A stretch of DNA of 64,000 nt from Agrococcus sp. ProA11 (GCF_039880525.1 NZ_CP156989.1:558001-622000), one strand, 5' to 3'. Shown: positions 1-10,757, counted from the stretch's first letter. Program-made: numbers and translations. The notes: generated from the sequence alone by a model not told the origin.

Positions 1-1062
<1,062 letters not shown>

Positions 1063-1069
1063 GCCTTCG

Positions 1070-1075
1070 AGCCTA
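1070..1075 (-). promoter_or_regulatory. -10 box for xth
   Basis: TAGGCT on the minus strand ends seven bases before the xth ATG, matching the actinobacterial TANNNT -10 pattern and leaderless spacing. No clear -35 is visible. Confidence 0.55.
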
Positions 1076-1122
1076 CCGATGGTGACCGGTGCCGCCGTGC
1101 GCTGGCATGCTCGGCGACCGGA

Positions 1123-2088
1123 TCAGCGGCTGCGCCTCGAGAGCCGCTTGTGTGCGCCGACCGCGTCGAGGCTCGGCTGCCTGCCGGCCTCCATCTGCTG
1201 CAGCAGCGCCTCCGCCTGCTCGGGGGTCAGCCTCGCGTCGATGCCGCCGGACTCGACGAGGCGGGTGTACGCCCGGCCGGTCGGGGTCACGGCTACGAAC
1301 GCGAGCGCGAGCAGCAGGATCTGCATGATGAAGCCGAACCAGATCAGGATGATCACGGGGGCCGCGACGCTGCCGAGCAGGGGGTTGTTCTCGACCGCGC
1401 GGAAGAGCAGCGATGCGATCGCCTTCAGCCCCGCGAACGCGACCGCGCACGCGATGGCGGCAGGCACGATGCGCTTGGCGGGGAGCCGCAGCCGGCCGCC
1501 GAAGCGGAACATCAGCAGCACGATCGACGTGTCGAGCACCAGCTGCGAGATGAAGCCGATGAGCTGCGTCGTCCAGCCCAGGCCGAGGAACTCCGCGAGG
1601 GCCTGCGTGAGCACGAGCAGGCCAGCGGAGACCACCACGAGCAGACCGATGCCGATCGCGACCGCCAGATCGCCGAGCTTCAGCAGCAGGAAGTTCGACG
1701 GCGGTGAGTCGAGCTCGAACATGGCGCGGAAGCCCTCACGGCTCACGGCGATCCATGCGATCGCAGTGAGCATGATCGCGATGGCACCGGCCGCGCCGGC
1801 CCAGCCGGAGATGCTGACCGAGAACAGCTCCTGCGCGTCGAGCGCACCGCCCTCACCCAGCAGGCCGGGGACGCTCGAGGAGATCGAGTCGATCACGGCG
1901 CGACGCAGCTCGAGGTTGCCGCCCAACACAGCGGTGAAGATCGCGAACGCCACGAATAGCGCGGCGAAGAGCGAGAGGAACGCCTGCAGCGTCATGCCCT
2001 GCGCCAGCACCGACCCTCGCTCGTCCGAGTAGCGCTGCCACGCTCGAGCGGGCCACGAGCGCTTCAGTCGCTCGATGAGCTGCTGCAT
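1123..2088 (-). CDS. YihY/virulence factor BrkB family membrane protein
   Basis: A 321-residue polytopic membrane protein of the YihY/BrkB family, whose molecular role is not established. After a short basic N-terminus (MQQLIERLKRSW) come about six hydrophobic segments, starting near residue 35 (FLSLFAALFVAFAIF) and ending near residue 265 (APVIILIWFGFIMQILLLA). The start at 2088 is favoured by GGGAGG six bases upstream; the frame stays open further upstream but there it encodes Arg/Pro-rich antisense sequence to ptsI. It is divergent from ptsI with 56 bp between the starts. Family call is good, function unknown. Confidence 0.85.
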   Translation of the reverse strand: MQQLIERLKRSWPARAWQRYSDERGSVLAQGMTLQAFLSLFAALFVAFAIFTAVLGGNLELRRAVIDSISSSVPGLLGEGGALDAQELFSVSISGWAGAAGAIAIMLTAIAWIAVSREGFRAMFELDSPPSNFLLLKLGDLAVAIGIGLLVVVSAGLLVLTQALAEFLGLGWTTQLIGFISQLVLDTSIVLLMFRFGGRLRLPAKRIVPAAIACAVAFAGLKAIASLLFRAVENNPLLGSVAAPVIILIWFGFIMQILLLALAFVAVTPTGRAYTRLVESGGIDARLTPEQAEALLQQMEAGRQPSLDAVGAHKRLSRRSR

Positions 2089-2132
2089 CCCGATCCTCCC
2101 GAGTCGCGTGGCGTCGGTTCGGCTCCCCAGCG

Positions 2133-2138
2133 TAGTGT
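2133..2138 (+). promoter_or_regulatory. -10 box for ptsI
   Basis: TAGTGT ends six bases before the ptsI ATG and there is no Shine-Dalgarno sequence between them, so initiation is probably leaderless. Confidence 0.55.
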
Positions 2139-2144
2139 GAACGC

Positions 2145-3791
2145 ATGAGCGACCTCTCTGGAGTCGGAGTCGGCCGAGGCATCTCGGTCGCGACCGTGCT
2201 GACCATGCCGGAGCCGCTGGCGCCGCCGAGCGACGAGCCGCTCGCCGCTGCCGCGGACAGCGAGCACCAGCGCGTGCAGACCGCGCTGCAGGAGGTGGCG
2301 GACGAGCTGCGCGCTCGCGCCGTCGCCGCTGGCGGTGAAGCGCAGGAGGTGCTGGAGGCATCCGCGCTCATGGCGCAGGATCCTGCGATCCTCGACGACG
2401 TGCGGTCGCGGCTGGACGCGGGCACCAACGCCGAGCGAGCCACCTGGGACGCGTACGCGGCGTTCCGCGACATGCTCACGGCGATGGGCGGCTACATGGC
2501 TGAGCGCGCCACCGACCTCGACGATGTCGCCCAGCGGGTCGTGGCCCGTCTGCGCGGCGTGCCGGCGCCGGGAGTGCCGCAGTCGGATGAGCCGTTCATC
2601 CTGGTGGCACGAGACCTCGCGCCCGCCGACACCGCCACGCTCGACCTCACGAAGACGGTCGCACTCGTCACGCAGGACGGCGGACCCACCTCGCACACCG
2701 CGATCCTCGCGCGCTCGAAGTCGCTGCCTGCGGTCGTCGGCGTCACCGGCCTGCTGGCGGCGGTCTCCGACGGTCAGCTGGCGATCGTCGACGCGCGCAC
2801 CGGCACCATCGTGCTCGATCCCGACGAGAGCGCCGTCGCTGCCGCCGTCGCCGAGCGCGAGTCGCGCCTGGCCGCGGTCTCGGCACCGGCGACGCCGGGC
2901 GCGCTGGCCGACGGCACGGCGGTCCCGCTGCTCGCCAATGTCGGCTCCGGCAAGGATGTGCCGAGCGCGGTCGAGCTCGGAGCGGAGGGCGTGGGGCTGT
3001 TCCGCACCGAGTTCCTCTTCCTCGGTGCGACCACCGCGCCCACCGTCGAGGAGCAGACAGCCGCCTACACCGAGGTGCTGCAGGGCTTCCCGGGGAAGAA
3101 GGTGGTCGTGCGCGTGCTCGATGCCGGTGCCGACAAGCCGCTGTCGTTCCTCAACGACGCGCACGAGGAGAACCCGGCGCTCGGCCTGCGCGGCATCCGC
3201 GCGCTGCGGGCGAGCGAGCAGATCCTGCGCGATCAGCTCACGGCGCTCGCGAACGCGCAGGCGGCGACCGAGGCCAGGCTGTACGTGATGGCGCCGATGA
3301 TCGCCGATCGTGAGGAGGCCGCGTACTTCGTCGCCCTCGGCAAGGAGCTCGGGCTCGAGCGTGTCGGCGCGATGGCCGAGGTGCCGTCGATCGCGGTGGT
3401 CGCCGACCAGGTGCTGGAGGTGGCCGACTTCGTGTCGATCGGCACGAACGACCTCACGCAGTACACGATGGCCGCCGACCGGCAGCTGGGCTCGGTCGCG
3501 GCCCTCCAGGATCCGTGGCATCCCGCCGTGCTGCGTTTGGTGAAGCTCATCGGTGAGGCAGGCGCTGCCGCGGGCAAGCCGGTGGGCGTCTGCGGTGAGG
3601 CCGCGGCGGATCCCGCGCTCGCAGTGGTGCTCGTTGGCCTCGGCGTGACGAGCCTGTCCATGAGCGCGACGGCGATCGCCGACGTGCGGGCCGAACTGCT
3701 CACCGTCACGCTCGACGAGGCGAAGGCCCGCGCGGCGCGTGCGCTGGCGGCCACGTCCGGCGCCGAGGCTCGCGAGGCTGCCTCCGCCTGA
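2145..3791 (+). CDS. ptsI: PTS enzyme I (phosphoenolpyruvate-protein phosphotransferase)
   Basis: Takes phosphate from phosphoenolpyruvate and passes it to HPr, the first step of all PTS transport. The 548-residue protein has the N-terminal HPr-binding/phosphohistidine part with His184 in GGPTSHTAILAR, and the C-terminal PEP-binding barrel with GVGLFRTEFLF (residues 283-293), an R-V-L-D-A-G-A-D-K-P segment and the catalytic-cysteine motif GVCGEAAADP. The common GGRTSH arginine is proline here (GGPTSH). No HPr, EIIB or EIIC gene is in the window; the only other PTS gene is the EIIA-like gene at 24949. Leaderless start supported by the -10 box at 2133. Confidence 0.94.
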   Translation: MSDLSGVGVGRGISVATVLTMPEPLAPPSDEPLAAAADSEHQRVQTALQEVADELRARAVAAGGEAQEVLEASALMAQDPAILDDVRSRLDAGTNAERATWDAYAAFRDMLTAMGGYMAERATDLDDVAQRVVARLRGVPAPGVPQSDEPFILVARDLAPADTATLDLTKTVALVTQDGGPTSHTAILARSKSLPAVVGVTGLLAAVSDGQLAIVDARTGTIVLDPDESAVAAAVAERESRLAAVSAPATPGALADGTAVPLLANVGSGKDVPSAVELGAEGVGLFRTEFLFLGATTAPTVEEQTAAYTEVLQGFPGKKVVVRVLDAGADKPLSFLNDAHEENPALGLRGIRALRASEQILRDQLTALANAQAATEARLYVMAPMIADREEAAYFVALGKELGLERVGAMAEVPSIAVVADQVLEVADFVSIGTNDLTQYTMAADRQLGSVAALQDPWHPAVLRLVKLIGEAGAAAGKPVGVCGEAAADPALAVVLVGLGVTSLSMSATAIADVRAELLTVTLDEAKARAARALAATSGAEAREAASA

Positions 3792-3793
3792 CC

Positions 3794-3818
3794 GGAGGTC
3801 GACGCCGGCCGACCCTCC
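3794..3818. terminator. Hairpin between convergent ptsI and GTPase gene
   Basis: GGAGGTCG pairs with CGACC(C)TCC across an eight-base loop, with one bulged C. It begins three bases after the ptsI stop and ends just before the stop of the convergent GTPase gene, so it could serve both strands. No U-tract. Confidence 0.4.
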
Positions 3819-3821
3819 CGC

Positions 3822-5453
3822 TCAGCGCCCGCCGGAGGCGCGGGCCAGCGCGACCGCGAACTCGCGGGCACGCTCGCGCTCGCCCTCGATCGGCAGCACC
3901 ACCGTCGCGCGCGCCACCGCGGTCACCTGCTTGCGCAGTCGATGGCGTGCTCGCGAGCGCCGTGCGGCGCCCACGCCGCCCGCGACGAGTGCGCCCACGA
4001 CACCCAGCACGATGCCGAGCAGCACGCCGCCGAGCAGGCCGACGAGCGGGATCGGCCAGCCGTCGAGCCACGTCTGAGTGCCCTCCACCTGCGGGATGAC
4101 CGGCGCGACCATGCCGCCGAGGGGCAGCAGGATCGGCAGCAGCAGCCACACCCCGCTGACGACGGCGACGATGAGCGCGAGCCATTGCAGTGCCGCGAGC
4201 GGCGGCCACCACCACGAGCCGCGGGCGCCCAGATCGGTCCTGGCGACAGCCCGGTCGAGCTCCGAGGGGAGCGTCTCGAGCGCATCCGCGGCATGCTCGT
4301 GGATCGCCGCCTGCCAGCCATCGCCGAGACCCGCGGCGGCCGCATCCGCGTACGCGCGCACGGCCATCCCTGCCTGCGCGCGCTGCGCTGCGTTCATCGG
4401 CGGCATGCCGGTGCGGTGCACCTCGGCGTCGCGGCCGCGATCGCGGCCGAACGACAGGTGCAGGCGGCGCAGCGGATCGGGGGCGAACCGCAGCAGCCAG
4501 GAGGTGACCGGCCAGCCGGTGACCTGCCCCGCGCGCTTGCGGTAGGAGCCCGCGACGGCCTGCGCCACCGCATCGACGTTGGCAGCGGTCGCGAGGCCGC
4601 GCTCGAGCGCCTGCACGTCGGCGCGCTGCACGGCGCCGGGCACACCGGCGGACTCGAGCCGGCCGGCGATGGCGCGCACGTCGGCCGCGAGGCGCTGCGA
4701 TGCGGCCTGCTGCTCGAGTGCGAAGCGCGCGATCAGCCGGCGCAGGTCGTCGATGCCGGTGCCGACGGTGGCGGAGACCGGCAGCACCTGCACCCGGTCG
4801 AGACCGTCGCCGCGGAGCAGCCCGCGCAGCGAATCGACCACCGACTCGACCTCCCCGGGAGCGAGACGATCCACCTGGTTGAGCACTGCGGCGGTGACCG
4901 CGGCGTGCGTGGCCAGCGGCGCGATGAAGTCACGATGGATGACGGCGTCGGCGTACTTCTGCGGGTCGACGACCCAGACGAGCACGTCCACCTGGCCCGC
5001 AAGTCGCTCGGCGATCGCGCGGTGCTCGAGCGCGACCGAGTCGAAGTCGGGCAGGTCGATGAGGATGAGCGAGAGCTCCTGTCCGCGTCCGTCGCGGTCG
5101 GTCGCGAACGGGCGATCCATGACGCGACGATCCGAGACCTGGAGCCAGTCGAGCAGCGCGGATGCCCCGCGTGGGTTCCAGATCGCGGCGAGCGGCTCAG
5201 CGGTCGTGGGCCTGCGCACGTGTGTGCGCGCGACCGATTCGCCCGCGAGCGCGTTCATGAGCGACGACTTCCCGGAGCCGGTCGCGCCGAAGAAGCCCAC
5301 CACCGTGTGCTCGGAGGAGAGAGCGCGGCGCTCGCTGGCGCGACCGGCGACGCGGCGGACGGCCTCGAGGTCGTCTTCGGGCACGCGCCCGGCGCCGAGC
5401 GCTGCGGCCTCGCCGAGCGCGCCGAGCAGCTGATCGACGGAGGTCGCGCTCAC
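3822..5453 (-). CDS. Dynamin-like GTPase, second of a pair, C-terminal membrane segments
   Basis: A 543-residue P-loop GTPase that probably acts at the cytoplasmic membrane. G1 is GATGSGKS (56-63), the switch I threonine lies in RPTTAEP (81-87), the G3 position reads DLPD (133-136) instead of DxPG, and G4 is NQVD (192-195). Two or three hydrophobic segments lie near residues 410-485 (ALQWLALIVAVVSGVWLLLP; VGLLGGVLLGIVLGVVGALV), followed by a basic tail. The GTG start overlaps the stop of the upstream GTPase gene by four bases (GTGA), so the two are translationally coupled. Actinobacterial dynamin-like proteins often occur as such pairs; membrane remodelling or septation is possible but inferred. 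Confidence 0.8.
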   Translation of the reverse strand: MSATSVDQLLGALGEAAALGAGRVPEDDLEAVRRVAGRASERRALSSEHTVVGFFGATGSGKSSLMNALAGESVARTHVRRPTTAEPLAAIWNPRGASALLDWLQVSDRRVMDRPFATDRDGRGQELSLILIDLPDFDSVALEHRAIAERLAGQVDVLVWVVDPQKYADAVIHRDFIAPLATHAAVTAAVLNQVDRLAPGEVESVVDSLRGLLRGDGLDRVQVLPVSATVGTGIDDLRRLIARFALEQQAASQRLAADVRAIAGRLESAGVPGAVQRADVQALERGLATAANVDAVAQAVAGSYRKRAGQVTGWPVTSWLLRFAPDPLRRLHLSFGRDRGRDAEVHRTGMPPMNAAQRAQAGMAVRAYADAAAAGLGDGWQAAIHEHAADALETLPSELDRAVARTDLGARGSWWWPPLAALQWLALIVAVVSGVWLLLPILLPLGGMVAPVIPQVEGTQTWLDGWPIPLVGLLGGVLLGIVLGVVGALVAGGVGAARRSRARHRLRKQVTAVARATVVLPIEGERERAREFAVALARASGGR

Positions 5454-7366
5454 CGTGCGTCCTCCTGCGAGCCGCGCTCGACGGCGGGCAGCGGCCCCGT
5501 GCCTGCCGGCAGCTCGCGCACCTCGGCGGCCTCTCCGGCGAGCGGCGCCTCGGCGGCATCGTCCATGGCTTCGCCCTCGACCACGTCGCTCGGCAGCAGC
5601 TCGCGGTGCGGCATACCCTCGACGCGCGAGTGCACGGCGACCATCGCGCGCTCGAGCGCGGCCGCCGCATCCCGCAGGCCATCGCCACCGGCGCCCGCGT
5701 CGACGGGGTCGAGCAGGGCGTTCCAGCGATCGGCCTCCGCAGCCATCAGGAGCCGCACGCGCGAGTCGAGATCCTGCCGCGCCTCGGCTGCCAGCCGACG
5801 CACCGCGTCCTCGCCGAAGATCGTCTCGAGCAGCTTCTGTCCCACCACGGCCGACCCGCCGGCGATGGCGATTTCGCCGCCCGTCAGGCCGCCGGTGGAG
5901 GCGAACACGACCACCATGAGCGCGACCGTGATGACGTTCAGGCCCAGCGACATGACCCGCGCCTTGGTGCGCTTGCCCGCCGCCTGCTCGGTGATGAGCT
6001 CGACGAGTCCCTGCTGCCAGTCGCGCACGAGCTTCGACGCGCGCTCCGGCAGATCGGGCGACGCGTGCGCGAGATCGGCGCCGCTGGTCAGCTGGCGCCC
6101 CACGGCGCTCTGTCGCACCCGTGCCCAGGAGTCCGAGGCCGCGCGGCCGGCGGCGTCGACCATCACCGCATGCAGGCCCGACTCGATCTCGTGCTCGACC
6201 TCGATGGCCGGCGCGGGCTTGCCCTGGAACCAGGCCGTGACCTGGTCGCGGGTACGGGAGAACCAGGATTCCAGCGTGCGGAAGACGTCGGAGGTGCCGA
6301 CGAAGTCCTGCCAGCGGGCGAGCACCTCCCCGCGCAGCAGCACGCCGTCGCGGGTGGCATCGTTCACGCGCTCGGCGGCGTCCTCGTGCACCGAGCGGAT
6401 GCTCTTGCGCAGATCGCCCGCCACCACCAGCTGCTCGTCGCGGGCGTCGGCGATGATGCGCGCGGTGACGCCGAGGCGCTCGACGGTGCCCGCCAGCGTG
6501 CGGCCGGAGACCCGGGCGCGCTCGGCGCGGTCGCCCGCGATCCCGACCAGCCAGCTGCGGATGCCGGCGACCGCGGCCGGCGGCAGCATGCCTCGCTCGT
6601 CGAGCACCGCCTCCGTCACCACGAAGACGGGCGCGCTGCCGAGGCCGCGCTCGCCCAGCATCTGACGGAGGTCGGCTTCGACCTCCGCCTCTGCCCCGGG
6701 CGGCACGCGGTTCAGCACGACGCCGACCGTGATGTCGCGCGCCGCGGCGTCATCGAGGAGCTTCCACGGCACGGCGTCGGCGTATCGGTTGGCCGTGGTC
6801 GAGAACAGCCACAGGTCGGCGGCGGCGAGCAGCTGCGCCGCGAGCTGGCGGTTGTCGTCGGCAATGGAATCGACGTCGGGCGCGTCGAGGATCGCGAGGT
6901 CGCGCGGCACCCGCTCGTCGGCGACGATCACGACCGAGCCGAGCTGAGAGGCGTCGGGCTCCTCGCCCGCCCGGTTGGCGGGAGCCTCGCGCACGACGCC
7001 CGTCACTCTCGCGAGACCCGGCAGGATGCGGGTCGACGCGAACCAGCCGGCGTCGATGGGGGAGTGCAGCAGGATGGGCTGCCGCGTGGTTGGGCGGATG
7101 ACGCCCGTGCGGGTCACCGGCAGGCCGATGAGGGCGTTCACCAGCGTCGACTTGCCGGCTCCGGTCGAGCCGCCGACCACCGCGAGCAGCGGTGCATCGA
7201 GGTTGCTGAGCCGCGGATGGATGTAGTCGTCGATCTGGCGCACCGCCGACCTGCGCGCATCCCGTGCGCTGTCGGCCCCGGCGATCGAGAGCGGCAGCGC
7301 GACATCCTCGAGCGCGTCGCGCAGGGCGTCGAGCCGGTCGAGGGCGGCAATGGTCGCTTCGGTCAC
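5450..7366 (-). CDS. Dynamin-like GTPase, first of a pair
   Basis: A 638-residue GTPase, first gene of a two-gene operon. G1 is GSTGAGKS (66-73), switch I RPTTRQP (91-97), G3 reads DAPDVDS from residue 161 (DxPD, not DxPG), and G4 is NRVP (219-222). A motif RYADAV at about 194-199 is matched by KYADAV in its partner. A hydrophobic region near residues 485-525 (SLGLNVITVALMVVVFAST) suggests membrane attachment. The GTG at 7366 starts VTEATIAALDRLD; the open frame upstream looks non-coding (Arg/Gly-rich), but no clear ribosome site decides the start. Function beyond GTP binding is inferred. Confidence 0.8.
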   Translation of the reverse strand: MTEATIAALDRLDALRDALEDVALPLSIAGADSARDARRSAVRQIDDYIHPRLSNLDAPLLAVVGGSTGAGKSTLVNALIGLPVTRTGVIRPTTRQPILLHSPIDAGWFASTRILPGLARVTGVVREAPANRAGEEPDASQLGSVVIVADERVPRDLAILDAPDVDSIADDNRQLAAQLLAAADLWLFSTTANRYADAVPWKLLDDAAARDITVGVVLNRVPPGAEAEVEADLRQMLGERGLGSAPVFVVTEAVLDERGMLPPAAVAGIRSWLVGIAGDRAERARVSGRTLAGTVERLGVTARIIADARDEQLVVAGDLRKSIRSVHEDAAERVNDATRDGVLLRGEVLARWQDFVGTSDVFRTLESWFSRTRDQVTAWFQGKPAPAIEVEHEIESGLHAVMVDAAGRAASDSWARVRQSAVGRQLTSGADLAHASPDLPERASKLVRDWQQGLVELITEQAAGKRTKARVMSLGLNVITVALMVVVFASTGGLTGGEIAIAGGSAVVGQKLLETIFGEDAVRRLAAEARQDLDSRVRLLMAAEADRWNALLDPVDAGAGGDGLRDAAAALERAMVAVHSRVEGMPHRELLPSDVVEGEAMDDAAEAPLAGEAAEVRELPAGTGPLPAVERGSQEDAR

Positions 7367-7516
7367 GCGGCTAGTCTGCCGCACTGCCCCGAGGGTGTCC
7401 TGCCCGGTCTCGATGCGGCCCGGCGCCGGTACGAAATGGTCGCCGGAGCGCCCTCGGCGCGACACATCGGTACCGGTCGGGCGCTGCGCGCGTTCGCGCA
7501 CACCGCGGCGCACGGC

Positions 7517-7549
7517 CGAGGGCCGGCCCCGTGCGGGTGCCGGCCCTCG
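7517..7549 (-). terminator. Strong hairpin behind sdhB
   Basis: A perfect 11-bp inverted repeat (CGAGGGCCGGC and its complement) with an 11-base loop, 16 bases after the sdhB stop. There is no U-run, as is usual for high-GC actinobacterial terminators. It separates the sdh operon from the GTPase pair. Confidence 0.7.
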
Positions 7550-7565
7550 AGTCGTGGTGATGCGG

Positions 7566-8486
7566 CTAGAGCTTGACGCCCGTCATCATGGCCTGCTTGA
7601 CCTCGGCGATGGCCTTGGTGACCTGGATGCCGCGCGGGCACGCATCCGTGCAGTTGAAGGTCGTGCGGCAGCGCCACACGCCCTCGCGGTCGTTGAGGAT
7701 GTCGAGGCGCACCTGGGCGGCCTCGTCGCGCGAGTCGAAGATGAAGCGGTGCGCGTTCACGATCGCGGCGGGGCCGAAGTACTGGCCGTCGGTCCAGAAC
7801 ACCGGGCACGAGGTGGTGCACGCGGCGCACAGGATGCACTTGGTCGTGTCGTCGAACCGCTCGCGCTGCGCGATCGTCTGGTGCCGCTCCTTCTCGGGCT
7901 TGCCGGTCGCCTGGAGGAACGGCTGGATCTCGCGGAAGGAGTCGAAGAACGGCTCCATGTCGACGATCAGATCCTTCTCCAGCGGCAGGCCCTTGATCGC
8001 CTCGACGTAGATCGGCTTCGACACGTCGAAGTCCTTCACGAGGGCCTTGCAGGCAAGGCGGTTCTTGCCGTTGATGCGCATGGCATCCGAGCCGCACACG
8101 CCGTGCGCGCACGAGCGACGGAAGGCCAGCGACGGGTCCTGCTCCCACTTGATGCGGTGCAGGGCGTCGAGGATGCGCTCGGTGGAGAACATCTGCACGT
8201 CGTAGTCGACCCAGCGCGGCTCGTCGTCGACCTCGGGGTCGTAGCGCCGGATGATCACCGTGACGGGGAAGCTCTGCGGCTCGTCGACCGGCACGGGCTC
8301 GACCTCGCGCTTCGTGCCCTCCGCGGCGGAGTCGGCAGGGGCAGGCGTCGTCTCGCCAGCGTCCACCGCCTGAGCGTCAGCGGTGGTCGCGTCGACGGCG
8401 GCCTTGGCCTGAGCGCTCGGGTCGCCGGCCTCGGAAGCGCCTTCGCTGCCGACGCTGTGCTCGTTCTTCTGCTCGCTCTCGGCCAT
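7566..8486 (-). CDS. sdhB: Succinate dehydrogenase iron-sulfur subunit, with acidic N-terminal extension
   Basis: Carries electrons from SdhA to quinone through three Fe-S clusters. The 2Fe-2S motif is C126-x4-C131-x2-D134-x11-C146: the third ligand is Asp, as also in E. coli SdhB. Cluster motifs CILCAACTTSCP and CTDACPRG follow. The protein is 306 residues, about 60-70 longer than usual, because residues 1-70 form an Ala/Glu/Asp/Thr-rich, probably disordered extension before the ferredoxin fold begins at about 72. The ATG overlaps the sdhA stop by one base (TGATG), which fixes the start and implies the extension is translated. Confidence 0.95.
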   Translation of the reverse strand: MAESEQKNEHSVGSEGASEAGDPSAQAKAAVDATTADAQAVDAGETTPAPADSAAEGTKREVEPVPVDEPQSFPVTVIIRRYDPEVDDEPRWVDYDVQMFSTERILDALHRIKWEQDPSLAFRRSCAHGVCGSDAMRINGKNRLACKALVKDFDVSKPIYVEAIKGLPLEKDLIVDMEPFFDSFREIQPFLQATGKPEKERHQTIAQRERFDDTTKCILCAACTTSCPVFWTDGQYFGPAAIVNAHRFIFDSRDEAAQVRLDILNDREGVWRCRTTFNCTDACPRGIQVTKAIAEVKQAMMTGVKL

Positions 8487-10273
8487 CAGTACTTCCTCTC
8501 CTGCGGCTGGTAGTGCGTCATGCGCACGGGCTTCCACTCCAGCCGGATCTCCTGCGGCACGCCTGTGTCGCCAGCCGTGCGGTACGCCATGGTGTGCTGC
8601 ATGTAGTTCTCGTCATCGCGGGTCGGGAAGTCGTCGCGCATGTGCGCGCCGCGCGACTCCTTGCGGTTGATCGCCGAGACGACCACGATCTCTGCCAGGT
8701 CGAGCAGGAAGCCCAGCTCGACCGCTTCGAGCAGGTCGGTGTTGAAGCGCCGACCGCGGTCGTGGATGCGCACGTTCGGGTAGCGCTGGCGCAGCCCCGC
8801 GATGTCGGCGAGGGCCGTCTGCAGCGTCTCGTCGGTGCGGAACACCTGCGCGTTGCGATCCATCGTCTCCTGCAGCGCCTTGCGGATCTCGGCCACGTTC
8901 TCGGTGCCGTTGCCCTCGCGCAGCTGCGCGAGCAGCTTCACGACGCCGTCGGCGGCATCCGCGGGCAGATCGACGAAGTCGGCCGTCTGCGCGTAGGCCA
9001 CGGCGTTGTTGCCGGCCCGCTTGCCGAAGACGTTGATGTCGAGCAGCGAGTTGGTGCCGAGGCGGTTGGCGCCGTGCACCGAGACGCATGCGCACTCGCC
9101 GGCGGCGTACAGGCCGGGCACCACGGTGTCGTTGTCGCTGAGCACCTGCGCGTCATTGTTCGTCGGGATGCCGCCCATCGCGTAGTGCGCCGTCGGATAG
9201 ACGGGGACGCGCTCGGTCACCGGGTCGACACCGAGGTAGGTGCGAGCGAACTCGGTGATGTCGGGCAGCTTGGTCTCGAGCACCTCGGCGCCCAGGTGGG
9301 TGCAGTCGAGGTAGACGTAGTCCTTGTTCGGGCCAGCGCCGCGGCCGTCGAGCACCTCCTGCACCATGGAGCGCGCCACGATGTCGCGCGGTGCGAGGTC
9401 CTTGATGGTGGGGGCGTAGCGCTCCATGAAGCGCTCGCCGGAGGCGTTGCGCAGGATCGCGCCCTCGCCGCGGGCGCCCTCGGTGAGCAGGATGCCGAGG
9501 CCCGCGAGGCCCGTCGGGTGGAACTGGTAGAACTCCATGTCCTCGAGCGGCAGGCCCTGGCGCCAGATGATGCCGACGCCGTCGCCCGTGAGGGTGTGCG
9601 CGTTCGAGGTGGTCTTGTAGATCTTGCCGAAGCCGCCGGTCGCGAACACGATCGACTTGCCCTGGAAGACGTGGATCTCACCGGTCGCGAGCTCGTAGGC
9701 GACGATGCCGGAGACGCGCTTGACGCCGTCCACCTCCGCCATGACGAGGTCGAGCGCGTAGAACTCGTTGAAGAAGTTCACGCCGTACTTGACGCAGTTC
9801 TGGTAGAGCGTCTGCAGGATCATGTGGCCGGTGCGGTCCGCGGCGTAGCAGGAGCGTCGCACGGGCGCCTTGCCGTGGTCGCGCGTGTGGCCGCCGAAGC
9901 GCCGCTGGTCGATCTTGCCGTCGGGCGTGCGGTTGAACGGCAGACCCATGTTCTCGAGGTCGTAGATCGCGTCGATCGCCTCGCGCGTGAGGATCTCTGC
10001 CGAGTCCTGGTCAGCGAGGTAGTCGCCACCCTTGATGGTGTCGTAGGTGTGCCATTCGTGGCTGTCCTCCTCCACGTTCGCCAGTGCCGCAGCCATGCCG
10101 CCCTGTGCCGCGCCCGTGTGGGAGCGGGTGGGGTAGAGCTTCGTGATGACCGCAGTCGACGCCTTCGGCGCGGCCTCGATCGCCGCGCGCATGCCGGCAC
10201 CACCGGCGCCCACGATGACGACGTCGAACTGGTGGTAGTGGATGCCGTCCGTGACGGAACTCTGGTCAGCCAT
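8486..10273 (-). CDS. sdhA: Succinate dehydrogenase flavoprotein subunit
   Basis: Oxidises succinate to fumarate in the TCA cycle using covalent FAD. At 595 residues it is full length. The dinucleotide-binding motif [14 protein letters not shown] lies at 18-31; His52 in [11 protein letters not shown] is the residue expected to bind FAD covalently. Other family landmarks are [17 protein letters not shown], and the C-terminal [20 protein letters not shown]. It starts 25 bp after sdhD and its stop overlaps the sdhB start. Fumarate reductase is the alternative, but the SdhC and SdhD type favours succinate dehydrogenase. Confidence 0.96.
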   Translation of the reverse strand: MADQSSVTDGIHYHQFDVVIVGAGGAGMRAAIEAAPKASTAVITKLYPTRSHTGAAQGGMAAALANVEEDSHEWHTYDTIKGGDYLADQDSAEILTREAIDAIYDLENMGLPFNRTPDGKIDQRRFGGHTRDHGKAPVRRSCYAADRTGHMILQTLYQNCVKYGVNFFNEFYALDLVMAEVDGVKRVSGIVAYELATGEIHVFQGKSIVFATGGFGKIYKTTSNAHTLTGDGVGIIWRQGLPLEDMEFYQFHPTGLAGLGILLTEGARGEGAILRNASGERFMERYAPTIKDLAPRDIVARSMVQEVLDGRGAGPNKDYVYLDCTHLGAEVLETKLPDITEFARTYLGVDPVTERVPVYPTAHYAMGGIPTNNDAQVLSDNDTVVPGLYAAGECACVSVHGANRLGTNSLLDINVFGKRAGNNAVAYAQTADFVDLPADAADGVVKLLAQLREGNGTENVAEIRKALQETMDRNAQVFRTDETLQTALADIAGLRQRYPNVRIHDRGRRFNTDLLEAVELGFLLDLAEIVVVSAINRKESRGAHMRDDFPTRDDENYMQHTMAYRTAGDTGVPQEIRLEWKPVRMTHYQPQERKY

Positions 10274-10298
10274 GAATCTGGGGGTCTCCGAATCGTGG

Positions 10299-10757
10299 TT
10301 AGAGCTCTGCGCAGAACGACGGCAGCAGCGATGCGTCTGCGGTCGACGGGCAGGGGTCGAACGTGAAGGTGATGAGCGTGCCGAGGATGATGAGGATCGC
10401 GGCGGCGACGCCGATCGCCCAGATCATGACCGAGCGCACGGCGGGCTTGTGCACGTAATCGTTGACGATCGTGCGCATGCCGTTCGAGCCGTGCAGGATC
10501 GCCAGCCACAGCATCAGCACGTCCCACCACTGCCAGAACGGGTCCGCGAGCTTGCCGCCCACGAAGCCGAAGTCGATGGCGTGGATGCCGCCCGGCGTCC
10601 AGATGAGGTTGTACGCGAGGTGGCCGAAGATCAGCACCACCAGCACGACGCCGGAGGCGCGCATGAAGATCCAGCCGGCCTTCTCGAAGTTGGGGCCGCG
10701 GCGGCCCCTCGAGCGTGCCGGATAGGCGTAGTTCGGGCTCTCGATCGTGGTGCTCAT
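10299..10757 (-). CDS. sdhD: Succinate dehydrogenase membrane anchor subunit
   Basis: A 152-residue membrane anchor that, with SdhC, holds the catalytic dimer and forms the heme and quinone sites. Three hydrophobic helices lie near 32-52, 78-96 and 108-132. His46 (FGHLAYN) and His89 (ILHGSNGMR) are candidate heme or quinone-site residues. The start is fixed by a one-base TGATG overlap with the sdhC stop and agrees with the first in-frame Met before the conserved part. The C-terminal tail after residue 133 ([19 protein letters not shown]) is short and contains two cysteines. Confidence 0.88.
   Translation of the reverse strand: MSTTIESPNYAYPARSRGRRGPNFEKAGWIFMRASGVVLVVLIFGHLAYNLIWTPGGIHAIDFGFVGGKLADPFWQWWDVLMLWLAILHGSNGMRTIVNDYVHKPAVRSVMIWAIGVAAAILIILGTLITFTFDPCPSTADASLLPSFCAEL

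Noticed and set aside
3942-6665. Plus-strand open frame of 907 codons over the GTPase pair
   Set aside because: Antisense shadow; the minus strand shows intact P-loop motifs and coupled starts.
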